From positions 23,743,193 through 23,807,192 of the forward strand of contig JASXTE010000008.1 of NCBI GenBank assembly GCA_030280995.1: a DNA stretch of 64,000 nt, in the 5' to 3' direction. Under the pieces are notes generated by a model. The model was not told where the DNA came from. It saw only the letters and a list, made by a program, of their open reading frames with translations, and did no database searches. Position numbers and translations under genes: made by a program. Below are positions 23,441 to 35,511 of the stretch, piece after piece. This DNA is from Hemileia vastatrix (lineage: Eukaryota > Basidiomycota > Pucciniomycetes > Pucciniales > Zaghouaniaceae). Within the stretch, counting starts at the first letter, position 1, and the number at the start of each line of letters is the position of its first letter.

Positions 23441-23956
23441 GTACCAGCCAGTTCCAAAATCCAGAGTGGATAAGTGGGGAAAGGGGGAATTGAGGCAGCC
23501 AAGGAGGGTGGAAAGTGAAAAAAAGGGGGAAGATGACCAGGAAAAGAGGGATAAAGAGTAGGATGGAAAGAAAAAAAGATAGAAAAGAGGGAGAGAAAAA
23601 AAGTTAATCTTACCTTGAAAATGAAAAACAAAACCACTTACCAGAAAAATGAGATAAAAATATTATCCAACAAGTAAGTGGTGTATACATATTTCTAACC
23701 ACTATACAATTCTTTGATTTGTGGATTTCTATGCTGAAGAGTGTTGCATATGAAGGGGATGATGCTGAAAAATCAGTGACATGGGACTTTCTGTTTAAAT
23801 CAGCATTTTGGTTGAGAAATTTCAGATTTTAGTGCAATAAGTGACTTATTTCACTTTTGAAATCCACCAGTGTTGGGGCTAGTGTGTTTCAGAAATCTGC
23901 ACTTAGATAAGTGTGGATTTGTAAGTGCAGATTTTTCAGAACTGAAACCCCTTATT

Positions 23957-25558
23957 ATAAGTAAATAAATCTTACATACATACTGTTAAGACCCAACAAA
24001 AAATTTTGATTCCACCAAATGAGTAACCAAGCAGGCAAGTGGGATTGATAATGGGGAAGAAGGGCAAAAAAATTGGGGAGGGATGGAACAAAAATGTGCA
24101 AGGGGGTAGGTAAGATGAGAGTGTTTGAGTGATACAATCAAGAATTTTTTTGGGAAATAATCTATTTCTACTTTAAATTTGGGATGATTTTGTGATAATG
24201 GTGTTTCAGAAAAGGTGAAATTTTATTTTTTAAATTCCACAAAGGTTTTTTGGTCCAGCTTTATATCAGATTTAACTAAATTATTGCCTATATTTCTTTA
24301 TTAATATTTATTTAATTTTTCAACTAATTTATGTAGGTAACACTGGAAAAGACCATCTATATTGGCAGATAAGTTTTACTAAAAACTGCTTCTTTCATTT
24401 ATATAAGGTAGGAATTTTGTATTTAGCTGTTACTTCCAGTTATTTTCTTTATTTCTCAATATTATTTATTTTTATCATTTAGGTAAAAGTGGGAAAGACC
24501 ATATAAAATGGTTGATAAGTATTATTAGAAAACTCTTCTATTTCCTTTATATAAGGCTCTAAGAATATACCCAGAATTTTAGGTGGAAAATAGGCTAGCA
24601 ATATGAAATGATGAGGGAAGATTCTGCATAAGCTAGGAAGAAGTGTGAAATGCTGAACCACCCATTTTCAATGTAGCTTTATCTGTTAAATCAAGCTTTT
24701 TGACTCTTGCTTAGAATAAATTATCTTTTAAAGCTTAAAAATATTCCCTTATTAATTTAAAAAAATATATTTAAACTTCTCTGGTGCTAGCTAGTGGCTT
24801 TATATCAGATCATTTCACATCTATTATAGGAGGTCTTTAAAGGGACCATTTTTTGAGCTGCAATGGAGACCACCTTTCTATTCATAGTATCTCTTACTTT
24901 TGACTCACCTTCACTGATGATAATGAATTAGAAACACATTTTTTTTTCTGCTGTAGAATTTAGTGTTAGATTTCTATCAATATTTAATTCTATTAAGGTT
25001 AGAATTAGATTACCATTAAATTTTCTCATTCTTGAAGTTAGTGTTAATGTTCTGGCCAAGGTGAAAATGTCCAAATGAGACTAAACATAGAAAAGTGGCC
25101 CCCTTTTAGCCTCCCTTATTATAAACACAATGAAGTATTCATTATCAATCAGCAAATTGCATGTAAAAGAGCAGAAAATTATTTTTTGGCTTGTGTTTTC
25201 AATTTAAATATAGGATTTTGAATGGGGATAGTATAGAAAAAGTTTGATGCAGCTGAGTAGATGCAACTAGTGGAAGAGATGAAAACCTTAACTTTTACTT
25301 TTTCTGGTATTTTTGTAGTGAAATACTTACCAATCATTTTAATATAATAGGGGTATTTATAGAACCACTTTGATCAGCTTCTGAAGCCACCTTTCCTGCT
25401 GCTTCCATGGACACCTTATTCTTTTTAGCCTCGCTCAGCCATATCCATCTTAACCAGCAACCAGAACAATAATAAAAGCTTCAAGGATTACAAAAAGTAA
25501 TGGAAGGCTAAAAATAAAATCTTAAAAACTTTCAACTGTTTCTTTGTATGTACATAAT
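23957..25558. other. AT-rich intergenic region with a short internal duplication
   Basis: No gene recognised. Two related segments lie about 145 bp apart (24334 and 24480): both read GGTAA-A-GTGG-AAAGACCAT, then GATAAGT, then CTTTATATAAGG. Part of 24995-25085 resembles 15790-15890, so a further unclassified repeat is present. Confidence 0.45.
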
Positions 25559-25790
25559 AGGGGGTATAAAAGTACTTGTTTCTGCCATTGGGGATGAGTT
25601 ATTTTTTCACATGGATCCAACATTATTAATGGCAGAAGATTCTTATCCACTAGCTCCCAGGATAGTGGATAAGAAAATTGAAACAAACCATTCATTCCAC
25701 TCAAATAAGCAAATAATTATTCATAATGGCAGATCCCACACAAAAAATAAATGTCAAATTATACTCAAACTTTAATACATCCTCAATCAA
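25559..25790. mobile_element. Harbinger-like end fragment (family D)
   Basis: It begins AGGGGGTATAAAAGTACTTG after AAT and contains CTTATCCACTAGCTCCCAGG, then GATAGTGGATAAG (25642-25673), a near-palindrome matching the perfect one in family B at 47983-48014. AATGGCAGA, its own subterminal motif, appears near 25629 and 25724 and inverted near 25582. The opposite end was not found. Confidence 0.6.
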
Positions 25791-26089
25791 ATAACCCATT
25801 AATTTTCCAAAAAAATTGAAGAAAATGATTGGGGAATTTAATTTTTTATTTTCCATTAACTTAATGGAAAATTTAGGTACCTTGATTCCCTCTAATAGCT
25901 CATAATAGAAAAGATATTATAATAGCTATTATATAATTCAATTTTATAAATAATAAAAAAATTCATTATGAATGTTGATATAGTAGATCTAAAATAGATT
26001 TGAAATGCTCTGCTTTAGATTTTTATTGAAAGAAAAATGGATGAAGGCAAGAATTATGTCAGCCAGTAACTTATTTAACATTGTAAAAC

Positions 26090-26830
26090 TGGTCTGATTA
26101 AAGGTATTACACAATTACTTAATTACTTAAATATTTAAATATTATAAAATTAATACTTCAAAATATTTAAGTATTATACTGTGTAACTATATTTAATAAC
26201 TATATTACAATTTATTTTTTATTCTTTAAGTTGTTTATTTCTATTTACACAAACATTTTTATTTAATTAATATTTTATTTTTATTTTTATAAAATAAATT
26301 GTATAAAAAACTATTAAACCTACAGCAAAGTTGTAAATCTAAGTCCATGTAATTACTGGGACTCAGACCTTGCTTGAAGTTGGCTAGAGGGGGCCCAGGT
26401 AGAGCAAGAAAGAGCCTTTAGTATTTCCTTGGAACTTTAAGGGATAAGATATTTTAAATTTGTAATTTATTAAACTTAAATTTAAATTATTTCATTTCAT
26501 TTAATTATATTTATTTTATTAAAACTCAACTTAATCTTTTAATTTATCTTCTCAATTTACTTCAAATCAATCTTATATTAACATTTTAACTTAATTATCA
26601 ATGATTTTGTTGACTTCAAAAAAATTCATGTTGTATTTCATTTTCCTATAAAAGGTGTTTCCTTTTGTTTTTTTAGCTCATCCTTTATTATAAATTCACT
26701 TCATATATATTACATGCAATAAAATTATACATATACAAATACTTTATTTATTTACTTAAATTATTTTCTTTGACAGATATCTATTTGAAATGAAGAGAAG
26801 AAATAAAAATATTATTGAATTTCTATACTA
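26090..26830. repeat. Dispersed repeat R1, copy 2 (uninterrupted)
   Basis: It aligns with 1-201 and 4676-5230 with nothing between, so it serves as the empty-site version for the CACTA-like insertion at 202-4675. The conserved core is at about 26330-26450. The outer stem of the core is kept (CTTGCT/AGCAAG), while the inner stem is altered. Confidence 0.7.
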
Positions 26831-29765
26831 TTAAAATTTTACAAGCAATTCAATTAAATCTTCATTTTATTGTGTTAAGATCCACTGTATAAATAATCCT
26901 TGCTTACCATACAAGCCAACAAATTATGTATGAGATTAAAGTATTATATTTGAAAAATCTTAAAAAAATTTCTCATTGGATAGTTGAAGATGCTAAAAAG
27001 CAAATATAAGGAATAAAATGTTTTACAGATGAGTATCTCATGGAGATTATTAAAAGTATTGATGGAAAATTATATATGGAAAATACATAAAATATTATTA
27101 AATTTTAACCTTTTTGAAATAGTATGAATACTGATAAATAATCTGAATTATGTCTGAAATTCACTGCCTTTCCTTCTCCAGATGGACGTCCCTCTCATAA
27201 AATACAAAATCTTTATCTCCTCTCTTGTCCACTCACACATTGAACATTCTAAAAATATCTAGAATAACCCTTTGAAATTAACTCACTTCAAATTAATTCT
27301 TCAGGTGGTGGAAAATAAAGCAATTATGAGTGTCCTTTGTTGTTTTATATCCACCCCAGTAAGCTCTCTACTTCATGATTAATACTCTCTCTCAGAAAAA
27401 CAGTAGCTCAACCTGGTTGTTTGCTGTGATGGGGCTTTCCTCCTCACTTTCCCTCCTCAAATCCAATGGTAAGCCTTGAAAAACAGTTTCTTTCTTCCAC
27501 TTCCCTTAAAATACACCTCCACTAACTCCACCATCTCTCCTCCCCACTTATTTTCTACCAATATTTACCTCTTTAAAACTTGGGTGCTTTTCTTCTGGTC
27601 CTCAATCCTCCTTAGTCCATTTTTTGCTTGAGGCTGTTAAATCTTCTTCAAAGGATAAGGAATTTTAGGCTCTGGTTCAGTCTTTCCTTTCTCACCCACT
27701 TTCCTCCTGTTCAATATACACTGAAATTTCTAGGAAATTTGAAGCTCCTTTTAACCCTGGTTCTTCCCTCCTAGATGTATCAAAATCAGTAGATTCCAAA
27801 CTTTATTCATTATTTGAAGCTGTGATATTGAGAATTCAGAAAGTGCACAATTTCTTTGCTTTTAACTTATATCATTTTCTCACACCTTTTCTTACTATAA
27901 ATACTGAAAAAAGGTGGCTATGCCACCCCTCTCCTTTCAAATCTCAATTATACTTTTAGAAATGTTTTAAATACCTCTCATCTCATTAGTGAAAGTCCTT
28001 AATTCAAAATTACCATCATATGTTTCCAAGGCCACTTAGGTGCCCCTGTAAAGGAGGCTACAGATTCACTTTCAAGAAAGACTCACCCTTTGGCTGAATC
28101 TTCTGAGTCCTTTTCACCTTATTTTTCTCCTCCACCTCCCATCTTTGCTCTAAAATATCACTTGAAAAAATATGCATTCTTTTCTTTCCTCTCCCCCTCC
28201 CCTAACATGGATAACTTGAAGAAAATTAGCAGAAAATTTGATCTTCTCACCATGTTTAGGCAGATCTCATCTTTCACCAGACATCACACCACAGCTTTTG
28301 ATTAATTTCAATATGGCCACTACTCACTAAAGAATTACCTATACAAATTTAAGTCAGTTGATTCTCCTCTATGTACCCTGTACCAACTCAATTACAAGGA
28401 TAATCTACAAAATTTTCAGATTTTCTTTCCTGTGCATAATGAGGACTACCTTACTGTGATTAATGAAGCCTCAAAAAACAAATTATCTTTCTCTACTTAA
28501 GCACTGTGATATTTACTTTTCAAAAAGGGGGATTTTTCTTGACATGTACAAAATAGGGAGAAAAACTAGTAGCAAAGAAAATTAACTCAACTGAAGTTTG
28601 TGTTTTGAGACATAAAAGGAAAGTGATGGGCAACAAGCTATATTACAGTCTGGTCACACATAGTTAGTAATTAGTGCATCTGCAATGAAATTTTTTTCAG
28701 TTTTATTTGTAATAAAGTGTAACATTGGCTGAAAAAAGGAATGGAGTAAAAAAAATTAAGGGAGATAAAAAATAATTCCTAGAAAAGAATAGAAAGTTTA
28801 ATTGAAAACATGTAAGAGATAGCTACTGAATCTAATTATTTAAGTAATATTTACTTACAGATAAGTTTAAGGTAGTTAATATGTAGCACTAGAGAAATTT
28901 ATTGGTTTTTGTATTGGGATAACAAAATACCTGTGGATTTTCAAATCTAGGACAGCTTTAAGAAGATGAATTAAAGAAAAAGGTTTCAAGTAGAAATTTT
29001 TAGTGTATTCTGAAATCAATAAAGCAGTAAAGAATATTGTATTTAAGTTTTAATTTTATATTGGTTACTTTTTAAGAAATTAAGAGGTACAAATAGGTAA
29101 TTGAGTGACTATTTCATATACCTATCATGAAATGGTACTGAAGGGTGCATTAGAGGGGGAGCTGAGAAACTTGGCTGAATAGAGACAGTTCTGTAAAAAG
29201 AATCCTTAAAGGACAGAAGAGGATTATCAGATGGAATAGAATAATAAAATCATAGATATCAAAATGAAATAAAAGAGCTAAAATAGAAAAAATAATAGTA
29301 TAATAATTTCAAGGTATATTATTATATAAACACCATAGGTAAGGAGTGAATTAGAAGTTTAAGGCATTTTCTTACTAAGTTATACACTGGGTAAATAGAA
29401 AATAAGCCTTTTATATATCTGAACTTATTAGAATCATCAGCTTACTACGGTGTATCTAGAAATCATTTATATGAAATGTTAAGACTCTTTGTTATTTTTT
29501 TTAGTTTTTATACAGTTGTTATTATATTATTTTTCTAGTTGTTCTCTATACTTCAGACATATCTATGCTTCATTTAATACTAATAATTTTAGGAACAGTT
29601 ATCTTCTAGCAGCTATTTAACTTCTTCTTTCCCTCTTCTTTACACTTGAGAGTACTATTTTTCTACAAATTTTGTTATCTTTCTTCAGTTATATATAGAG
29701 TTTAAGGTGCTCTTGATTTTTTAAGAAGGACCAACACATATTGTGCTGCATATACATCTGTATTC
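26831..29765. other. Unidentified AT-rich region, possible relic of a Ser/Pro-rich protein
   Basis: Positions 27140-28480 on the plus strand are pyrimidine-rich and read with scattered stops as a Ser/Pro-rich protein (for example 28090-28305: ESFSPYFSPPPPIFALKYH). It could be an old gag or host-gene relic, but no domain is recognisable. The rest (28500-29765) is AT-rich with no feature seen. Confidence 0.35.
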
Positions 29766-29768
29766 TAT

Positions 29769-30007
29769 CACTACAAAATAGAGGGGGTGGACTTTCCAGC
29801 AAGTCCCCAGCCTGAACTCAGATGTAACTCAGACTGAACTCAGACTGAAATCTACTTGAACACCCACATAAAACTGTTCTTCTGAGTGGTGTTCATCCCT
29901 GATTGTATGGTTCCTTTGTTAATAGCTCAATGTGAGTTCAATCTGTGGTGATTTTGGGTCCAAGGTTGTGGACTTGCTAGCAAATACACCCCCCATATTG
30001 TGTGGTG
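29769..30007. mobile_element. CACTA MITE F3 (239 bp)
   Basis: It begins CACTACAAAATAGAGGGGG and ends CCCCCCATATTGTGTGGTG, with TAT duplicated at 29766-29768 and 30008-30010. Both ends carry GACTT-CTAGCAA-type words. Just inside the left end are repeated CTGAACTCAGA units, as in F1 and F2. There is no coding capacity. Confidence 0.88.
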
Positions 30008-30010
30008 TAT

Positions 30011-30449
30011 GATACATCTTCACAGGTATTATTTTAATTATTTTACCAGAATTCATTTTGCATATGACCAGTGATTAACCAGAGTTTTACCAGCACTCAT
30101 TTTTTGAATTTTCTTTACCTTCTAATAACATTTTTTTTAACTTTTTAGCTATTTATTTTGTCATACAGAATCTACACTATTCTTCACATTGATAAGGTTT
30201 TACATGATTCATGAGTATCACTTAGTATTTTTTCATCACAATTTTACATTCAGATATCACATTTTATTTTTCACAGAATTTTTTCATATCTCCGATTCCC
30301 CTTTTACATATCAATATTATAATGAAACATAAAATTCAATCATTTGCTAACATTTTCCTCATATAACTTCTCATTTTTCTTTTTTGTTCTCAAAAAACAC
30401 ACTTAATCATTCTCTAACTTTATTCCCATCTCATATTCCCCTTTTTAAT
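30011..30449. other. AT-rich gap between F3 and A3
   Basis: I see nothing beyond AT-rich sequence; AAT immediately before 30450 is the target duplication of the next element. Confidence 0.5.
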
Positions 30450-30716
30450 AGGGGGTGTCAGCTCTAGAAAATCCACACTTATTTAAGTGCAGATTTATGA
30501 AACACACTAGCCCCAACACTGGTGTATTTTAAAATGAAATAAGTGACATATTTCACTCAAATCCCCACTTTCTCAACAAAAAGTGCTGATTTTACCATAA
30601 CATCCCATTTCACTGATTTGTAATCATTTTCCCATTCATATGCAACACTCCACAGAATAAAACTTTATAACTCAAAACATTATACATCATTTACAATCTT
30701 ATAACATATAAGAGTC

Positions 30717-31972
30717 ATGCCTTCCTCACTCTCAAATTGTGATAAGCTACATCAAGCAATGACTTTCATAGTTCTTGATCTCCTCTTGGAGTCTGATTGT
30801 GATTCTTATTCTGATCTTGAAGAAGAATTTTTTTTTGTCAAAAATGGCCAGGAAATGTTACCTTCTTCCTAGAAGTCCTCTAGTACATCAAACCCCTAAG
30901 TACACCATTGAAACACTTCTTAACCTATCTGTACACAGTTTTAGAGAATTGTTCAGAAGTTCTCAGGAGTGTTTACTTAAATTTGTTGAGATTATTCAGG
31001 ACCACCCTGTCTTTCACAATAATTCTCAAAAATAAAGGTGTGATCCTTTAATTCAATTGACCCTTACACCATGTTGTTTGGGTTCAAATAGTAAATGAGC
31101 TACCTTGAAAATTTAGAAAAAAGTCTTTGATTTAGGGTATGGCTCTGTTTAAACTTATACAAAACAATGCATCACTGCTATCAACTCCTTGAAATCTAAA
31201 ATTCTAACCTGGAAAACTAAATAAGAGCAACTTGAATCATCTCAGGTTGTGCAAGCAGAGGGCTTCCAAGATGTATTGGTTTTGTTGATGGTACTACTAT
31301 TCCTTTGAGTCAGGCACCTGCTCAAGGTGGAAACAATTACTTTGACCATAAAAAGAGGTAGCTTATTTTAAAAACCATTTATTATTTTTCACACTAATAA
31401 AATCAACTATATCTTCTCTATAGATATTAAACTTCCATTCAGCTCATATGAGATGTGACAAAAAAATAATATCTTTCTATTCTGGTCATCCTGGCTCATG
31501 TCATGACTCCTATGTCTTTTAAAGAATGCAAATTCCAAAAGAACATAAAAAATTATTTGATGAAGATCAGTATCTTCTGGAATATTCTACTTATGTGAAT
31601 GTAAAATATGTACTTCCTGCCTTTTGGGGAGCAGCATCTGAAGACAGCCAAAATGCCAAGTTCCACAATCATTTGGAAAAGTCCAGAGTCTGTATTAAAC
31701 ATTCTATTGGAATCTTGAAAGGATTTTTTTCCAGTTTAAGGGAATTAAGAAGTCTTCCTAGAAATAAATCCAAAATGGAGGAACTGATCAAGTGGTTTCT
31801 GTGTTGCACTATACTTTATAATCTACTCTCTGACTTCAAAGATCAATGGTTAGATCTATATGAATATGAAGAAGTTGAAACACCTCCCTCTATATCCAAC
31901 ACTTCTATTTCTCAAAAAACTAGCATACAGGCAAGAATTCTTCCAATAACACTAGCACATTGGGATATTTAG
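30717..31972 (+). pseudogene. Harbinger transposase of A3, decayed
   Basis: Homologous to 6254-7513 throughout: it starts MPSSLSN at 30717, and the intron position is kept (about 31357-31424). Frameshifts and stops occur throughout the first half. In the C-terminal half the catalytic Glu of RIEHSIG has become Lys (CIKHSIG), and HDSYVF is followed at once by a stop. It is inactive. Confidence 0.9.
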
Positions 31973-33376
31973 TTATTTTTTCTTAAATTATTATTAAATT
32001 TATTTCATTTTTATTTACTATTAATCTTATTTCCCACTGGGATATGCTCCATCATTATGCCAATAATACTCCAACTTTTATCAACAAAAACCTTTTAATT
32101 TTTTCATACTCTTAAAATTATCAAGTTGCATGTATTATTCTCTTAAATTTGTAATTTGATTTTTGCATATTGACTTTTATTTTTAATATTCAGTGAAAGT
32201 GTCTTTTTCCCTGTCTCATTTGTTTTTGCTCACCACCTCAACTTGAAATTGCATAATTTTTCAGTCATTCTTTTTTTCATTCATCTCTTATATCATTTTC
32301 CTCATCTCATCAAACATCCCTCAAACAATTCTGTTTCATTTATCTTCTCATCTCATCTCTCCAGGAAAGTCAACTTATTCATTTTAATTTTGATTTTTTG
32401 ATCGCTAATTATAATTTGTATATTTTTTTTCTGATTTCTATATATCTTTATATTTTTTAAGTGGCTCTTTTTCTGGGTTTCAAGGTTAATTTAACTCCTT
32501 TTTTGCTCTTTCTCTCCCTCTTTTCTCTTTTTTTTACTCTCCATCATCCCCTCTTTATCCCTCCTTGGCCTGGTCATTATCCCTACTTTCCCTCCTCCAT
32601 CATATCTTCATTCCCCCCTTCCCCTTGTCTTTGGCTCCCTCTAAACCCACTTTCCTTCCTACTTATCTCTCTCTAACCCCCCTCTCCTCCCCCTTAGAAC
32701 TCTCTCAAACCCCCCTTTCCTCCCCCCTATAACTCCCTCAAATCTCCCCCTCAATCCACCCCTCACCTGCTTCAACCTCCTCCCTTGTCCCCCCTTATCC
32801 CCCCCTTCCCCCTTACCACATGCTAATTTCTTGTTAACTAATCAAAAAATTCCCTATATGACTATTTAATGAAAAATTTTAATTGATAATTTGTTGGTTA
32901 AATAGTGATCTTCATCAATTGTTTGTTAATAAAGGAATAGCTGGGGAGTTAGGGGGGATTGGAGGGGGATATGAGGGTGACCAGGGGGGAGGTTGAAGCG
33001 TGTCTAGGGGGGTTTAAGGGGGTTCGGAGAGGTTTGAGTGGAGGTTTTGGGGGGTTTTTGTGAGGGTTTGGGGTGTTTTTGGAGGCAGTTTGTAGTGGTC
33101 TTTGAAGAAGCTTTGAAAGGGGAGAAAGGAGACCAATGAGAGAGAAATGAAAAAATTGTCAGAAAAGTTTTATTAACATTTATCTTTTTTTTTCTTTTCT
33201 TTTTGTGCAGAATTAAAGAAAAAAAGCTCCTTAAATTCAAGTAAAGTAATTATTCTTATTATTAATTATTTGCAGCAAATACTTAAGGTCTTTTAATTTA
33301 AATTATGTGATTTTTTATATTTTTTTAAAAAACAATTGATGTTTTTTTGACCAGTAAAAAAATTTCAGAAAAATAA
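31973..33376. other. Transposase 3' flank and pyrimidine-rich tract of A3
   Basis: Follows the transposase relic. 32490-32820 is strongly pyrimidine-rich on the plus strand (CTCCCTC and CCCCCC runs). 32940-33075 is G-rich (GGGGGGTTTAAGGGGGTTCG). The part at 32450-32600 resembles the inverse of 23460-23650 in A2. No gene seen; the long T/C frames are compositional. Confidence 0.5.
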
Positions 33377-34080
33377 ATGTTGGTTTCTTCTGATTCAAGC
33401 CTTACACCTCCATCTTTTTCTTTATCTTCTTTATCTACTTATTCAAAATTTACTTTATTTAAATTGTCAATAAAAAATTCAGAAAAAAATCTCTTTCTTC
33501 TGATTCAAGCCTTACACATCCATCTTCATCTTTATCTTCTTAAACATCTTCTTCAAATTCTACTTCATTTAAATCTTCTTCAAAACCTTCAAACATAAAA
33601 AATGATGACCAATCTTATCAAAATAAAAGATATTTAAAAAAATACACTTGGATATTTTATTTGGCCATATATTAAACATCAAGTATCATAAAAATAAATT
33701 CAATAAAAAATAAATATCCCAAGAATTTACCTAAAGATATAAAATATATAACCAAATCAGGAGGCAATGAAGTTAAGTCTGTAATCAGTAACTATTTAAA
33801 ACCTCAATTTATTTACAAAAATTATTGATTCACTGGAGTAAAAGATGAATCCTTTATTCAACTATCAGATCTCATTATGACACTATATCAAATGGCTTTG
33901 GTTTCCTTACCAATAAGGAATAAGAATTGGATGGTTGGTATTGGCCAGTGGACCAGAAGAAAGAGGAAAAGAGGAAGAAAAATAAGAATAAAGGGAAGAA
34001 AAGATAAGGGAGGTATAAGTGGAAAGGCTGACAACAACAGTAATGACAATAGACTACTGGGGAATTTTAAGGGACTGTAG
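33377..34080 (+). pseudogene. N-terminal relic, probably of the family A Tet-like gene
   Basis: A Ser-rich stretch (SSDSSLTPPS, present twice through a 110-bp internal duplication) leads into about 160 codons in one frame, interrupted by two stops. It ends in a very basic segment, QWTRRKRKRGRKIRIKGRK (about 33940-34000). The Ser-rich start matches the piece fused to the Tet-like C-terminus in A2, and the position between transposase and CCCC-rich block fits. Basic N-terminal tails are common in Tet-like proteins of rusts. The oxygenase domain itself is not present here, so the assignment is inferred. Confidence 0.45.
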
Positions 34081-34194
34081 TAAGTAAGTTTAATTTCTCT
34101 CTGCTTAAATAACAATTACTAATATTAAACTGTTCTTAAAGCAACCTGTTATAGTATCATATATTTGAATTTTAAGGGGAAAAAGTGCCACCAT

Positions 34195-35274
34195 TGTGGT
34201 CTTCCAACATTGGCGGAGCCCTTTCTTGGTCTGTTTGGCGTTGTTTTGATATCTCTTAAATGGCATTGTTCAATAATTGGGTGTTTTTCTGGAATTATTT
34301 GACGAATATTAGGACTGCGGGAATGTGGGTATTACCATTGGATAGCCCCGGTTCTTCTCTATATTTTATGTCTTTATGAAATTTTTCATATTCTAAGCAT
34401 TTGAGGGATTATTTCTCATTTTTCATTTTAAAATATAGCTGTTTAATTTTGTTTTTTGCGCTTTAGGGGTAACCTTAAGTCTTAGGGTTAAGTTCTTAGT
34501 ACCATTGGAATGGGCTAATTTTTCTCTATGTTTCATGTCTCAAAGTTGTTGTAGCTTAATTATGTTTTTTAAAGGTTTTAGTAGTTGTAGTTTATTTTTC
34601 TAAGTATTTTGAGTGTTTTCTGGCTTCAGGGCAGTCCTGCCGCCTCAGGCAGACCTCCCGACATTGGGCAGACCGTCTGCCTCAGTGCTAGAAGGCTGGG
34701 AAGCGTTTCTAGAGGGGTTTATGCAATTTGGCGCTCAGAAACGCCAAATTCATGGGTGTGCATGGGCTCTTAGATAGTGGTCTGTGTGTATATAGTGAAT
34801 AAGACAGTTTGGGGAAACCTTAATTATCATAAAAACATCCAGAGGTGATATCCTTGTTCCTCACTCAGTTTTCACTGTTTTTTGGACACAATTGGCTGTG
34901 TTTGTTGCAAGGTTAGTTCTTCATTTAACTCAACTTTGGCAATTGTTTTCTCTGATGTAGTCTTGCAAGCTATATCAAGTATTATTGCTGTCTCTGGTGT
35001 GGATTTGCAACCTACATCAAGTATCATTTCTTTCTCTGGTGTGGACATTGGTCTACATTTCAGTTCCTTGGTTTGGTAGTCTGTCTGGAGACTACTTTCT
35101 TGGCTGATAAGGCAGTCAAGTGTATTGGAAAGGGGGCTTTTAACAACAGGAACCAATTTAATGTAGCAGGTAAATCTCACTTATATTTTTCTAAAGGGAC
35201 AGGGGATTTTCTCTCTGGTTTTTCTCCAACTCCCTTGGTCAAGGCCTATAGCTAGTACTATAGGATTGTCTACA
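34195..35274 (+). repeat. 5' LTR
   Basis: It matches 39458-40539 almost throughout. Shared landmarks are GTGGTCTTCCAACATT, GGCAGACCGTCTGCCT, TTTGGCGCTCAGAAACGCCA and CTATAGCTAGTA. GGCAGACCGTCTGCC and TTTGGCGTTTCTGAGCGCC-type inverted pairs make this the most GC-rich, structured part. Open frames inside it are not genes. Confidence 0.9.
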
Positions 35275-35278
35275 TTTC

Positions 35279-35296
35279 TGGCGCCCAACGTGGGGA
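35279..35296 (+). other. Primer-binding site
   Basis: TGGCGCCCAACGTGGGGA lies 4 nt after the LTR. It starts with the TGG expected to pair with a tRNA 3' CCA and matches 17 of 18 positions of the classic Lys-type primer site of retroviruses. Which fungal tRNA pairs with it is untested. Confidence 0.85.
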
Positions 35297-35511
35297 CAAA
35301 TCTGTTGTGTTTTTTGAGTCTCTGTTGATCTAGGCTTCTCTTTTTGGTGGATCTCCTTTGGTGGATTTTAAATTTGGTGCTATATCTCTTTGTGGTTGGT
35401 CTAGGGGTCTTCTTTCCTGTTGGATTTGGTCCCTCCTAGGTCTTTAAGGCTATTGGGGGGACTTTGGCTATCTTTGGTGGAGATTGGAGGCTGTAACTTG
35501 GATTTGCTAGG

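Larger units (their letters stand above)
20526..23953. mobile_element. Deleted Harbinger-like element A2 (3428 bp)
   Basis: The left end is AGGGGGTGTCAGTTCTG and the right end CAGAACTGAAACCCCTT, with ATT duplicated at 20523-20525 and 23954-23956. The left end matches the DNA-binding-gene end of A1. The right end matches its transposase end, including the GAAACACACTAGCCCC block read on the minus strand. The transposase gene is deleted. The Myb/trihelix-like gene (20886 onward) and pieces of the Tet-like gene (near 22200-22440) remain, both decayed. Motifs that read AAATCCGCACTT in A1 read AAATCTGCACTT here, a CpG-type transition. Confidence 0.9.

Noticed and set aside
23128..23637. 169-codon minus-strand frame
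   Set aside because: Spans the 64-bp tandem repeat and pyrimidine tracts; no domain and no conservation outside the repeat.
32461..32676. Pyrimidine-rich open frames in 32461-32820
   Set aside because: Low-complexity CT tract; codon content gives only Leu/Pro/Ser/Phe and no similarity.
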